A model generated the notes under the pieces. The model was not told the origin of the DNA, did not search any database, and was given only the letters and a program-made list of their open reading frames with translations. This document shows, in pieces, positions 24,212 to 32,464 of a stretch of DNA of 41,230 nucleotides; the first letter of the stretch is position 1; every line of letters begins with the position of its first letter. This DNA is from Pseudomonadales bacterium. GTDB taxonomy: Bacteria > Pseudomonadota > Gammaproteobacteria > Pseudomonadales > Azotimanducaceae. The position numbers and the translations under genes are program-made. The DNA lies in contig JADHNU010000021.1 of the NCBI GenBank assembly GCA_016779325.1, forward strand, positions 1 to 41,230, read 5' to 3'.

Positions 24212-24994
24212 TCAGTTCCACTCGCGGCGGTCGATGAAGACGAGTTCCTTACCGAACCACATGGCCGAGCGCTTAAAGTCGATGAACTGGCTTTCATCTT
24301 CAATGGCGCGCTGGCTCGAAGCGCTGGCTTCTGGGCTATGGGGCAGGTAGCCGCGGTCGAGCCACACCTCTGCATGGCCGTCGTAGGCCTCCACAACGGT
24401 TCCCCGGCTTTCCCGCAGCGCGGCTTCAAGGGGGTGGATGACGCGATGGACCTGCTGATAGCGGGCAATGCCCGCGGCGGTGGCGTGGCTTCGAATGATG
24501 GGGCCGTGCTGGGTCCGCCAGTAGCGCTGGCCGGCCTCAAAACCCAGGCTGTCCAGCAGGCGGAGGGGAAACATCAGTTTGATCCAGCTTGAGCGGGGCG
24601 TGGCCACGGGCTCGGGCCCCGGGGGATTCACCTGGGGTAAATCGATGGCGAGCCAGAGGGGGCTGCTTGCGAAATCGATAAAGTGGCTTTCGTCCTCCAG
24701 CAGCGCTGCGCCGGCGGCCTGGGCCGCGGGGTCCGTCAGGGCATGCTCCAGAGCAGCTTCCGAATCCCACCAGAGTTCGGCAACGCCGTCGTAGGGGGCT
24801 TCCATGCCGCCCCGGGCGTGGGCCATGGCGTCGTTGGCGGGGTCGTCGAGGCTATGCACCTGCACATAGCGCTGGATGCCCAAGGTGGTGGCGAAGCTGG
24901 CGACCAGGGGGCCGTGTTGATCGCGCCAGTACTGCTGAAAGGCTTCCCGCGTGAGTTCGGGTTTGCGGCGAAGTAGATAGATGAGTCGAAGCAT
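24212..24994 (-). CDS. Tandem EthD-domain protein
   Basis: A 260-residue protein made of two ferredoxin-like EthD/DABB repeats. The first has RLIYLLRRKPELTREAFQQYW and DQHGPLV; the second repeats the pattern with PLRLLDSLGFEAGQRYWRTQHGP. The paired Arg-Tyr-x-Gln-Val-His element occurs in both halves (RYVQVH, RYQQVH). EthD proteins are accessory proteins of catabolic oxygenase operons and their exact job is not settled. Start at 24994 because GGGAGGG precedes that ATG; the frame opens further upstream to 25114 without a good site. Confidence 0.85.
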   Translation of the reverse strand: MLRLIYLLRRKPELTREAFQQYWRDQHGPLVASFATTLGIQRYVQVHSLDDPANDAMAHARGGMEAPYDGVAELWWDSEAALEHALTDPAAQAAGAALLEDESHFIDFASSPLWLAIDLPQVNPPGPEPVATPRSSWIKLMFPLRLLDSLGFEAGQRYWRTQHGPIIRSHATAAGIARYQQVHRVIHPLEAALRESRGTVVEAYDGHAEVWLDRGYLPHSPEASASSQRAIEDESQFIDFKRSAMWFGKELVFIDRREWN

Positions 24995-25044
24995 AAGCGT
25001 CCCTCCCAAGACCGCCCTAGTGTGGCAAGGGTCTCTCCCTCGCG

Positions 25045-25557
25045 CTAGTTCGCGGAGGACGGGGTTTCGCGAAGGATTTTTGGATGGGTGAGTCGGCGAA
25101 AGTGGGGGCGCCAAATGCCCAGGGCCGTATTGCCTACGGCAACGGCAAGGATAAAAAGTAGGCCGGGTAGCCGGTTGCCGTCCCCAAGCTGGTTCAGCGC
25201 GTTGAGGTCCCCGGCCAGGGCGGCGGCGGCGCGGGTGGCGTCGGCGGTGAGGGGGCCGTGCACCACAGCGAGCGTGCTTTCGAAAACGAGTACGCTGAAC
25301 ATGAGTTTGATAAAGACCCAGGGCGCGCTGTGAAACGGGCGATTGATGCCCACGGAAAGAAAGCCTGAAAGCACCACGAGGCCGAGGGAGGGAAAGAGCA
25401 CCGTTCCGCTGAGGTCGGCAAGGGCCTGGCTGTAGAAGGCAAAGCGCTCGAGATCACTCGGCGCAGGGCGCGCGAGCAGCAAAACAATCTGGCAGAGCAC
25501 GGCGCCGGTTACGCCCATGGCGCCGAGCGTATGCAAAGCCTTGAGTAGTCGCTTCAC
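25045..25557 (-). CDS. Predicted integral membrane protein (DUF2269-like)
   Basis: About 170 residues with four hydrophobic helices: GAMGVTGAVLCQIVLLL, GTVLFPSLGLVVLSGFL, WVFIKLMFSVLVFE and LLFILAVAVGNTALGIW. The opening KRLLKALHTLGAMGVTG fits small membrane proteins of the DUF2269 type, which is why I prefer the GTG at 25557; a GTG at 25602 would add 15 unlikely residues. Function unknown. It is 50 bp upstream of the EthD gene. Confidence 0.72.
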   Translation of the reverse strand: MKRLLKALHTLGAMGVTGAVLCQIVLLLARPAPSDLERFAFYSQALADLSGTVLFPSLGLVVLSGFLSVGINRPFHSAPWVFIKLMFSVLVFESTLAVVHGPLTADATRAAAALAGDLNALNQLGDGNRLPGLLFILAVAVGNTALGIWRPHFRRLTHPKILRETPSSAN

Positions 25558-25685
25558 TGGATTGGTTCCCTGTCCTAGGCCCGTCAAGGCTAAGGCTGGC
25601 ACCTCGCGGCGAGAAGCTCAACGGTCGAAGGGTGCTTGTCTCCTTCCTGACTTTTGCGGTAAACCAAACGGGGGGAGGAGGCGTT

Positions 25686-26849
25686 ATGACCACATTTCCA
25701 GCGTTAGCGCTTGTGGAACAGCAAACCATTGCCCTTTCGCCTAAGCGACAGGCGCAGTGGCCGCACAAGCCCTGGCCTGCGGGCACCCGCATCGTGTCCG
25801 CGGACAGCCATTTGATCGAAGGGGACTACTGGTTCGAGGGGTTTCCCGACGATCTGAAAGATCAGGCTCCGCGCATGGCCTTTCGCGATGGCCACTTCGA
25901 TTTTCGCCTTGGCGATAAGCCCATGACCAAGCCGCATATCGCTCAGGCGTTGTGCGAGGCCATGGAGTGCACGCCAGGGCTGAGCGACATCCCCGCGCGG
26001 CTGAAGGATTTGGACGCGGAAGGGGTGGAGAAGGAACTGATTTTTCCCCAGCGCCTTTTCGGCCTGTTTATGTTCGGGGAAATGGCGAACCGGGAGCATG
26101 TCTTTGGCCTCTACAACGAAGCCCTCGCGCGACGCTGCGCGGAAGCGCCGGAGCGCCTGTACCCCGTGATGGTGCCCAATTACTGGGACATGAGCGCAGC
26201 GGAGGCGTCGGTGGCGCGCTGCGCCGAACTGGGCGCCCGCGCCCTCATGCTCCCCCTTTCGCCGGGCCGAAATGCCGCCGGGGATAAGATCCACTACAAC
26301 GCGCCGGAAATGGACGCGCTTTACGGGGCAGCGGAGGCCGTGGGCTTGCCGCTTGCTTTCCATATCGGCGAGGCCATTCCGTCCGCGGCCCCGGGGGCGG
26401 CGGGAATTTCCCTGATTACGCAGATGCAGGGCTTCCGTGCCCAGTGGGGGGCGCTCACCTTTGGAGGGGCGTTTGATCGGTTTCCGCGCCTGAAAGCGGT
26501 GTTTGTCGAAGCAGGCCTGTCCTGGATTCCCAGCATGCTTCATGACGCGGATTTGGCCGCCACGCATTTTGCCAATGCCCTGCGCCCGGCGCTTGCCCAT
26601 CCCCCAAGCTGGTATTGGCGAGCCCACTGCTACGCCACCTTTATGACCGATCCCACGGGGCTTCGCCTTCTTGAGGATATTGGCCCGGAAACGGCGCTGT
26701 GGTCCTCGGATTATCCGCATCAGGAATCCACCTGGGGGTACACGCAAAGCGCTCTCCAGGCTGTATTCGATGCGACGGATGTGGAAACGGCGCAGAAGAT
26801 TGTGGGTAAAACGGCCCTGGAACTTTTTCGTATGGATGAACCCCTTTAG
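25686..26849 (+). CDS. Amidohydrolase family 2 protein (metal-dependent TIM-barrel hydrolase/decarboxylase)
   Basis: A 387-residue enzyme with the metal-binding pattern of amidohydrolase 2 proteins: D40-x-H42 in SADSHL, a His in LPLAFHIGE and an Asp in WSSDYPHQ near the end. Related proteins are decarboxylases or hydrolases of aromatic acids. GGGAGGAGG lies 6 nt before the ATG at 25686, a strong site that fixes the start. It is followed after 11 bp by an MFE-2-like SDR, so the two form a plus-strand operon, divergent from the membrane-protein gene. Confidence 0.9.
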   Translation: MTTFPALALVEQQTIALSPKRQAQWPHKPWPAGTRIVSADSHLIEGDYWFEGFPDDLKDQAPRMAFRDGHFDFRLGDKPMTKPHIAQALCEAMECTPGLSDIPARLKDLDAEGVEKELIFPQRLFGLFMFGEMANREHVFGLYNEALARRCAEAPERLYPVMVPNYWDMSAAEASVARCAELGARALMLPLSPGRNAAGDKIHYNAPEMDALYGAAEAVGLPLAFHIGEAIPSAAPGAAGISLITQMQGFRAQWGALTFGGAFDRFPRLKAVFVEAGLSWIPSMLHDADLAATHFANALRPALAHPPSWYWRAHCYATFMTDPTGLRLLEDIGPETALWSSDYPHQESTWGYTQSALQAVFDATDVETAQKIVGKTALELFRMDEPL

Positions 26850-26860
26850 GAGCGAGCGTG

Positions 26861-27757
26861 ATGAGTGAATTTGAAAATAAAGTCGTCGTGATCACCGGCG
26901 CGGGCGGAGGCCTTGGTAAGGCCCATGCGCTGGAGTTCGCCCGCCGCGGCGCGAAGGTGGTGGTCAATGACCTGGGGGGATCGGGAGACGGCGTAGGCGC
27001 AAGCGACATGGCGGATCTCGTTGTGGCGGAAATCACCGCCGCTGGCGGCGTCGCTATTGCCAACAAGGCCTCCGTCTCAAGCGAGGCGGGCGCCCAATCG
27101 ATCATTGATGATGCCGTCAGTGCCTTTGGCACTGTCGATATTGTGATCAACAATGCGGGCATTCTCCGCGATAAGACCTTCCGGAAGATGCCCTTAGAAG
27201 ACTGGCAGCTCCTGCTGGATGTGCACCTGACCGGCTCGGCCTATGTGACCCATGCGGCCTGGCCTATCCTGATGGATAAGCGCTGGGGCCGGGTGGTGCT
27301 CACCAGTTCTACCTCGGGGATTTACGGCAACTTCGGCCAGGCCAACTACGGGGCCGCGAAGATGGGCATGGTCGGGCTCATGAATGTGCTGGCCCTGGAA
27401 GGCGCCTCGAAGAACGTGCGCGTCAATACGCTCGCTCCGGCGGCGGCCACGCGTTTGATTAACACCATCCCGGGGCGCGACGAAGATCTCGACAACCCCG
27501 ATCCCATGCGCCATCCCAAGCTGGTGACGCCGGCCGTATTGCTGATGTGCAGCGAGGACGCTCCCAACGGAAAAATCATCCAGGCGGGCAATGGGCGCTT
27601 TTCCACGGCGGCGGTCTTTAACAACGAGGACCTCGAGTTCGGCCCCGATGTCACCTACGAGGACCTCCTCGCCCAGAAGGATCGCTTGCTGGATATGAGC
27701 ATGGCTCAGGAAGGGTGGACGCTTATGCGCAAGCGGCGCGAGGCGGGGGAGGGCTAA
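26861..27757 (+). CDS. SDR of the multifunctional-enzyme-2 / 17-beta-HSD4 type
   Basis: A 298-residue SDR with TGAGGGLG (12-19), NNAG (97-100), Ser150, Tyr163 and Lys167. The long loop NDLGGSGDGVGAS (36-48) after the second beta strand is characteristic of the (3R)-hydroxyacyl-CoA dehydrogenase part of peroxisomal MFE-2. A role in beta-oxidation of a bulky side chain or steroid is therefore likely. I prefer the ATG at 26861 over the GTG at 26858, with AGGAG 8 nt upstream. Confidence 0.9.
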   Translation: MSEFENKVVVITGAGGGLGKAHALEFARRGAKVVVNDLGGSGDGVGASDMADLVVAEITAAGGVAIANKASVSSEAGAQSIIDDAVSAFGTVDIVINNAGILRDKTFRKMPLEDWQLLLDVHLTGSAYVTHAAWPILMDKRWGRVVLTSSTSGIYGNFGQANYGAAKMGMVGLMNVLALEGASKNVRVNTLAPAAATRLINTIPGRDEDLDNPDPMRHPKLVTPAVLLMCSEDAPNGKIIQAGNGRFSTAAVFNNEDLEFGPDVTYEDLLAQKDRLLDMSMAQEGWTLMRKRREAGEG

Positions 27758-27784
27758 GCGCCACCGCTTAGGAACCCCTCATAG

Positions 27785-27820
27785 AAAAAGCCCGGGCCAG
27801 CGCGTCGCCAGACCGGGCTT
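27785..27820 (-). terminator. Rho-independent terminator between converging operons
   Basis: The 8-bp stem 27788-27795 with 27813-27820 (AAGCCCGG/CCGGGCTT, 17-nt loop) is followed on the minus strand by a T-run (27789-27785). It therefore terminates transcription from the acyl-CoA dehydrogenase genes on that strand. On the plus strand the stem has no U-tract but could still slow polymerase leaving the SDR gene. Confidence 0.7.
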
Positions 27821-27846
27821 CTGGGTGGGCCGTCGGGCCTCGGCGC

Positions 27847-28989
27847 TTAGTAGCCGAGCAGGGTCGCGTAGCGCTCCCGGTGGAAGGCTTGGTTCCCGTA
27901 GGTGGCTTCGAGGGCCCGAGCGCGCTTCAGGTAGAAGCCCGCGTCATACTCGTCCGTCATGCCGATGCCACCGTGCATCTGGATCAGCTCGCGAGAGACA
28001 AGATGGAGGTGATCCCCCACCCGGGCTTTGGCTAGGGAAGCCATCTCTGCCACGGTGCTCGCCGGCGCGTCGTTGTCGAGGCTGGCGAGGGCCGCCTCGG
28101 CGCAGGATTGGGCCAGCTGCTGGTCCGTAAACATTTGCGCGGCGCGATGTCCTAGGGCCTGGAAGGAGCCGATCACCCGACCGAACTGCTCCCGGGTTTT
28201 CAGGTAATCCACCAGCATGGTGAAGGCCTGGCGCGCCGTCCCCATCATTTCCGCAGCAAGCCCTGCGCGAGCCCGGTCGAGGAGTGCATCGAGCACGGGA
28301 TAGGCATCGCCCACCGTGCCCAGCACGGCGTCCGCCCCAACGGTGACGCCGCTCAGCGTGAGGTCTGCATAGCCGCGGGAATCCACCAAGGACAGGGCCT
28401 TGCGGCCGAGGCCGGCGCTGTCCGCGCTCACGAGGAAGAGGGTGAGACCTGCTTCTTCCCCGGGGGCGCCGCTGGTGCGGGCCGGAACGATGAAGTGGGT
28501 GGCGCTCATCCCTTCGAGGACAAAGCGCTTCTCCCCCGTGAGGACGAAGCCCTCACCTTCCGCCTTGGCCGCGCAAGCGATTTGCGCTGGGTTGTGGCGA
28601 GCGCCCTCGTCCACGGCCAGGGTGAGGATGATGGAGCCATCGACCACCCCCGGCAGGACGGCCGCCTGCTGGGCTTCGCTGCCAGCAAGGCGCAAGGCGC
28701 TGGCGCCAACGAGGGCAGAGGCAAGGAGAGGGGAGGCCGTGAGGTTCTTGCCGAGGGCCTCGAGCACCAGGCCGAAGGTCAGATAGCCGAGGTCCGAGCC
28801 GCCATGGGCTTCGGGCACGAGAATGCCCGTCCAGCCCATCTCGACCATGCCCTGCCAGGCGTCGGCCATGATGGCCGCGTTGGCCTTGCTATCGCGCATA
28901 GCGCGGAACTTGGTGACCGGGTATTCGTCCCGCACCCAGGCTTCCGCCTGGTCGCGGATGAGCGTTTGTTCTTCCGTTAATGCAGCCAT
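27847..28989 (-). CDS. Acyl-CoA dehydrogenase, smaller subunit-like (no visible catalytic glutamate)
   Basis: A 380-residue ACAD-fold protein with the N-terminal helical domain (MAALTEEQ...), a middle beta domain, and a C-terminal domain containing LKTREQFGRVIGSFQALGHRAAQMF and MHGGIGMTDEYDAGFYLKRA. At the place where the partner gene has a glutamate the sequence reads LLDRARAGLAAE, so it may be the non-catalytic partner of a heterotetramer. The start at 28989 follows the partner's stop by 7 bp. This two-gene arrangement recalls the paired FadE enzymes of steroid catabolism. Physiological substrate unknown. Confidence 0.88.
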   Translation of the reverse strand: MAALTEEQTLIRDQAEAWVRDEYPVTKFRAMRDSKANAAIMADAWQGMVEMGWTGILVPEAHGGSDLGYLTFGLVLEALGKNLTASPLLASALVGASALRLAGSEAQQAAVLPGVVDGSIILTLAVDEGARHNPAQIACAAKAEGEGFVLTGEKRFVLEGMSATHFIVPARTSGAPGEEAGLTLFLVSADSAGLGRKALSLVDSRGYADLTLSGVTVGADAVLGTVGDAYPVLDALLDRARAGLAAEMMGTARQAFTMLVDYLKTREQFGRVIGSFQALGHRAAQMFTDQQLAQSCAEAALASLDNDAPASTVAEMASLAKARVGDHLHLVSRELIQMHGGIGMTDEYDAGFYLKRARALEATYGNQAFHRERYATLLGY

Positions 28990-28996
28990 GCCCGTT

Positions 28997-30217
28997 TTAA
29001 CCCTTCTGCGTCGTCTCGGGCAGGCCGAGAATGTTTTTAGAAATGATGTTGTTCTGCACTTCGGCGGAACCGCCATAGATGGAAATGGCCTTGCCCCACA
29101 GCCACTCGCGCACCGTATCAATTTCCTGGGGTCGGAAGCTGTCCCCTTCCCAGCCGAGGCCGCGATAGCCCATGAGCTCGATCATGAGTTCGGAGCGAGC
29201 TTGGGACACGTTCGTTGCGGAGTTCTTCATGATCGACGCCGCTGCGCTCACTTCCGCATTGCCTTTGGCTTCCGCGGTAATGCGCTCTGCCGTGAGGCGA
29301 TGGGCTTCCGCATCCATGAGATGGCGCGTAAGGCGGGCGCGAAGATCGGCGTCCTCGAGCTTGCCGTCCGCCGTTTCGCCCGCGTAGCGCTTGGCAAGGG
29401 CCTGGAGCGATTCGCTTTTGCCGCCCGCACCGGGGCCGCGAGCGCTGGTTTGGCTGGCACGCTCGTGCTGGAGCAAGCGCTTGACCACGCTCCAGCCCTT
29501 GTTCAGCGGGCCGAGGAGATCGCTTTTCTCTGCCCGTGCATCATTGAAATAGGTCTCGCAGAACGGCGAGGCGCCGGAGATCAGCTTGATCGGCCGGGTT
29601 TCCACCCCGTCCTGATCCATGGGGAGCAGGACGAAGGAGAGGCCGTCCCGCTTGGGTGCCTGGGGTTCGGTTCGCACCAGCGCGCCGCACCACTGGGAAA
29701 CATCGGCCCCGGAGGTCCAGATTTTCTGCCCGTTGAGGGCGAAGTGATCGCCTTTGTCCTCGGCCTTGGTTGCCAGGCCCGCAAGGTCCGAGCCGGCGTT
29801 CGGCTCGGAAAGACCCAAGCACCAGCGAATTTTTCCGCTCGCGATGCCGGGCAGGTGCTTTGCCTTTTGTTCATCGGTGCCGTATTCGAGGAGCGTTGGG
29901 CCAACCATGGTTACGCCCATGCCCGCCATAAGGGGGATGGGGTTGTAGCCCCCGGCGCGGCCGATCTCCTGTGAGATTACCCGGGCTTCGGCGGGGGAAA
30001 GGCCTGCGCCGCCATAGGCCTTGGGCCAAGTCGGAGCGCCCCAGCCTTGCCCCGCAAGCGCGTCGCGCCAGCGATCTAGGGCCTGGGCAAGGTCGCCGTC
30101 GCTGGCGCCCTCCATGGAAGCAGGTTGATCTTTCAGTTCCTGGGGGAAGTTGGCTTCTACCCAGCTTCGAACGGATTCACGAAAAGCGTCGTTGGCGGCG
30201 CCGGTAGCGGTACTCAT
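28997..30217 (-). CDS. Acyl-CoA dehydrogenase, larger subunit-like (catalytic)
   Basis: A 406-residue ACAD with the FAD/substrate motifs LSEPNAGSDLAGL and ALNGQKIWTSGA. A candidate catalytic Glu252 in LLQHERAS lies at the isovaleryl-CoA-dehydrogenase position; the medium-chain position reads YGGSAEVQ (Gly instead of Glu). It catalyses alpha,beta-dehydrogenation of an acyl-CoA with FAD and ETF. The start is the ATG at 30217, with GGGAGA upstream; a TTG at 30223 is also in frame. It is immediately upstream of the second ACAD gene, and the two are probably translated together. Confidence 0.9.
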   Translation of the reverse strand: MSTATGAANDAFRESVRSWVEANFPQELKDQPASMEGASDGDLAQALDRWRDALAGQGWGAPTWPKAYGGAGLSPAEARVISQEIGRAGGYNPIPLMAGMGVTMVGPTLLEYGTDEQKAKHLPGIASGKIRWCLGLSEPNAGSDLAGLATKAEDKGDHFALNGQKIWTSGADVSQWCGALVRTEPQAPKRDGLSFVLLPMDQDGVETRPIKLISGASPFCETYFNDARAEKSDLLGPLNKGWSVVKRLLQHERASQTSARGPGAGGKSESLQALAKRYAGETADGKLEDADLRARLTRHLMDAEAHRLTAERITAEAKGNAEVSAAASIMKNSATNVSQARSELMIELMGYRGLGWEGDSFRPQEIDTVREWLWGKAISIYGGSAEVQNNIISKNILGLPETTQKG

Positions 30218-30258
30218 GGACAAGGTCTCCCTCGTTTAGCCCGTAGACAAAATTAAGG

Positions 30259-30297
30259 CCCGTTAAGCCCCCTGTATTAATCGGAGAGCTTAACGGG
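30259..30297. repeat. 10-bp inverted repeat between serine hydrolase and ACAD genes
   Basis: CCCGTTAAGC (30259-30268) and GCTTAACGGG (30288-30297) are exact inverted copies, 19 bp apart. Read on the minus strand they form a stem followed by CCTTAATTTT, which fits a modest terminator after the serine hydrolase; it could equally be a divided operator for the ACAD operon. Confidence 0.5.
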
Positions 30298-30321
30298 TCT
30301 GGCGGTAGACGAAAACCGTAG

Positions 30322-31455
30322 CTAGGCGGAGTAAGCCGCCTGCTCGAAGGCCTCAAGGCCCGCGATGGCCGCTGGGTGGCAGAAGGGCAGGCGCTGGGTC
30401 GCCCAAACCCCCGCTAGGCCCTGGGTCGGATCGAGCCAGAAATAGCTGTTAAAGAGCCCCGCCCAGCTTAGGCTGCCCGCCTGCCGCCCGTTGCTGCCGG
30501 GTCCCTCGTGGCGCAGGAAGCCGTAGCCCCAGCTGGCCTCGGACCCAAAGCCCATGTCCGAGTCCTGGCTCATGGCGGGAAGCACGCTAGTCATGGGCGT
30601 CACCGCCAGGGGGGCGATCTGGTTCTGCCCCAGGCGCGCCACCATGGCTTCGCTAAGGATGCGCTGGCCCTCGAGCTCGCCACCCCGTAGCAGTGCCCGG
30701 AGGAAACGCCCGTAGTCTTCCAGGGTGCTGAAGAGCCCCGCCCCTCCGCTGGGGTGCTGGGGGGCGGGCGGTAGGCCCTGGAGGGCATCGCCGGCTGTGA
30801 CGTGCACCTTGGCCATGCCCTCCGCATCGGGGTTAAAGCTCGTGCGGGTCATGCGTAGGGGGGCGAAAATGTGCTCTGCCAAAATGGCATCCAGCTTCTT
30901 ACCCAGCGCGGTTTCAAGGATTTGCCCAGCGATATCAATGCCAATCCCGTAGCCCCAGGCCTCACCGGGCTCGAAGACCAGGGGCGCCTGAAGGCCGCCG
31001 ATGGGGTCGGCAAAAAGGCTGGGGACGTCTCCCGCCTGCACCGCCGCAAGCAGCGTTCCGTCAAAAAACTCGTAGCTGAAACCGGAGGTGTGGGTCAGCA
31101 GCTCGTGCAGGGTAGGCGCCCGCTTTGGTGCCTGGCGTCCGAGTGTGCCGGCCCCGTCTCGGGTCAGCACCTCGAGGGGGCGATCCGGGAGATAGGCGGT
31201 CATGGGTGCCTGTAAATCTAGAACCCCGGCTTCCACCTGTTGAAGAACCGCGACCGTGGCCAGGGGCTTGGTCATGGAGGCCAGGGCGAAGCGCGCCTCC
31301 ACGGTTGCCGCCTCGCCGCTTTGGCGGTCGAGGAGGCCCCGGGCGCCTAGGTAGCGGGTGCTGTCCCGATCCCAGAGGCCGGCCAAGATCATGGGCAATT
31401 CGGGGTTTGCCGCGTGGGCGTCGAGGGCTGCGTCAAGGCTTTGGGTTGCGCGCAT
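30322..31455 (-). CDS. Serine hydrolase (class C beta-lactamase/esterase EstB family)
   Basis: A 377-residue protein of the beta-lactamase superfamily with the catalytic SMTK (Ser60, Lys63) and a following EAWGYGIGIDIAGQ region in the place of the Tyr motif. No signal peptide is seen, so it is more likely an intracellular esterase or lipase-like enzyme than a beta-lactamase. It starts 2 bp after the cyclase gene stop, indicating co-translation, and substrate preference is unknown. Confidence 0.9.
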   Translation of the reverse strand: MRATQSLDAALDAHAANPELPMILAGLWDRDSTRYLGARGLLDRQSGEAATVEARFALASMTKPLATVAVLQQVEAGVLDLQAPMTAYLPDRPLEVLTRDGAGTLGRQAPKRAPTLHELLTHTSGFSYEFFDGTLLAAVQAGDVPSLFADPIGGLQAPLVFEPGEAWGYGIGIDIAGQILETALGKKLDAILAEHIFAPLRMTRTSFNPDAEGMAKVHVTAGDALQGLPPAPQHPSGGAGLFSTLEDYGRFLRALLRGGELEGQRILSEAMVARLGQNQIAPLAVTPMTSVLPAMSQDSDMGFGSEASWGYGFLRHEGPGSNGRQAGSLSWAGLFNSYFWLDPTQGLAGVWATQRLPFCHPAAIAGLEAFEQAAYSA

Positions 31456-31457
31456 GG

Positions 31458-32402
31458 CTAACGAATTCCAATGGGGTTGATGATGGCCTGCACCGCGCCT
31501 TCGAAGCGCGGCTGACCGAGGACGAAAAGAAATTCATGGGCCCGGTCCCGGGCGAGCGCTTCGGTGACCATGCTTTCCAAAATGTAGATGCCGTTTTTCG
31601 CCAGCAGTTCAACGTGCACGGGGAACACCAAGCTGGGGTCTTCGAAGGGCAGGGCTTCCACGGCCCAGCTGTCCGAGCCCACAGCGATGACGCCGATCTC
31701 GGCCAAATAGCGGGCGCCCTCCAGCCCGAGCCCGGGCTCCCCGCTCATGAAGGCGTCCGGATCTTCCGTCGCCATGGCCGCCCAGCCGGTGTGAAAGAGC
31801 ACCACGTCCCCTTCCCGGAGGGTAAGGCCCTGCGCTTTCGCCACGGCGTCGATTTCCTGGCGATTAAACGCCGTCCCCGGCGCGATGGGGTCTTGCTTGA
31901 AGTGCGTGGTCATGTCGAGCAGCACGCCCCGGGTGACCATGGGCGGCAGGGCATGGGTTCCAAACTTCGTCAGCCCCTTTGGCGTCACGAAGTCTTCCGC
32001 GTGCGTGTTGTTGAAGTAGACGTGCTCGCTACCCATGTGCCCAAGGCCGTCGATTTGGCTACCGATGCCCATCCAGGTGCGGAGGAGATCGTCGTTTCCC
32101 GTGGCCTTGTTGGCGCCCATGGTGGTGCCCGTGCCGTTGCCGGGCTGGAGAATGGTGATGTCGAAGCTTCGCGGCGCGTAGGCCGGCGTGCTGCGGCCAG
32201 TCACGCCGCCCAGGGCGTAGGTTTTGCCGGTGGTGATGAGCTTAGCGGCCTCAAGGACCTTCTCAGGGCTCAGGCGATTGAGGGCCCCCAGCGTATCGTC
32301 GGGTCCCCAGGGCGAAGGGGGCAGGGGCCCTTCAGCGGCCAGGCTTTGGCCGGCTAAGGTCAGCAACAAGGCGGTGAAGCCGCCGCGCAGCGCGTGGTGC
32401 AT
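31458..32402 (-). CDS. Cyclase family protein (kynurenine formamidase-like fold), exported
   Basis: A 314-residue protein with a signal peptide (about 1-23, ending SLAA-EGP) followed by a cyclase-family metal-hydrolase domain (PF04199 type). The metal-binding region reads WMGIGSQIDGLGHMGSEHV, where the HxGTHxD-style motif is modified, with Gln instead of the first His; GDVVLFHTGWAA and VEALPFEDPSLVFPVHVELL are the usual C-terminal elements. The family opens or closes amide, lactone or formamide groups. A hairpin overlaps its ribosome binding site (32412-32449). Confidence 0.87.
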   Translation of the reverse strand: MHHALRGGFTALLLTLAGQSLAAEGPLPPSPWGPDDTLGALNRLSPEKVLEAAKLITTGKTYALGGVTGRSTPAYAPRSFDITILQPGNGTGTTMGANKATGNDDLLRTWMGIGSQIDGLGHMGSEHVYFNNTHAEDFVTPKGLTKFGTHALPPMVTRGVLLDMTTHFKQDPIAPGTAFNRQEIDAVAKAQGLTLREGDVVLFHTGWAAMATEDPDAFMSGEPGLGLEGARYLAEIGVIAVGSDSWAVEALPFEDPSLVFPVHVELLAKNGIYILESMVTEALARDRAHEFLFVLGQPRFEGAVQAIINPIGIR

Positions 32403-32411
32403 CGTTTTATT

Positions 32412-32449
32412 CTCCCCAGGATGGTTTCCTTGAGCATACCCCTGGGGAG
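32412..32449 (-). promoter_or_regulatory. Leader hairpin that would sequester the cyclase ribosome binding site
   Basis: On the minus strand, CTCCCCAGG (32449-32441) pairs perfectly with CCTGGGGAG (32420-32412) across a 20-nt loop. The second arm contains GGGGAG, the ribosome binding site 9 nt before the cyclase ATG. If it folds in the mRNA it would block initiation unless opened by ribosomes arriving from upstream, a protein or a ligand. No T-run follows, so it is not a terminator. Confidence 0.5.
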
Positions 32450-32464
32450 GGAAGGGGCGTACCC

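Noticed and set aside
25704..26747. Minus-strand open frame opposite the amidohydrolase (347 codons)
   Set aside because: No recognisable domain, while the plus-strand protein has all amidohydrolase metal residues and a strong ribosome site.
28823..29974. Plus-strand open frame opposite the acyl-CoA dehydrogenases (383 codons)
   Set aside because: Covers the junction of two genuine genes and has no family features.
30322..31455. Serine hydrolase as an antibiotic-resistance beta-lactamase
   Set aside because: It has the SxxK motif but no signal peptide and an esterase-type sequence around the Tyr region; context is catabolic.
31125..32357. Plus-strand open frame across the serine hydrolase and cyclase genes (410 codons)
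   Set aside because: It spans two well-supported minus-strand genes, is Arg/Gly/His-rich and shows no domain; shadow frame.
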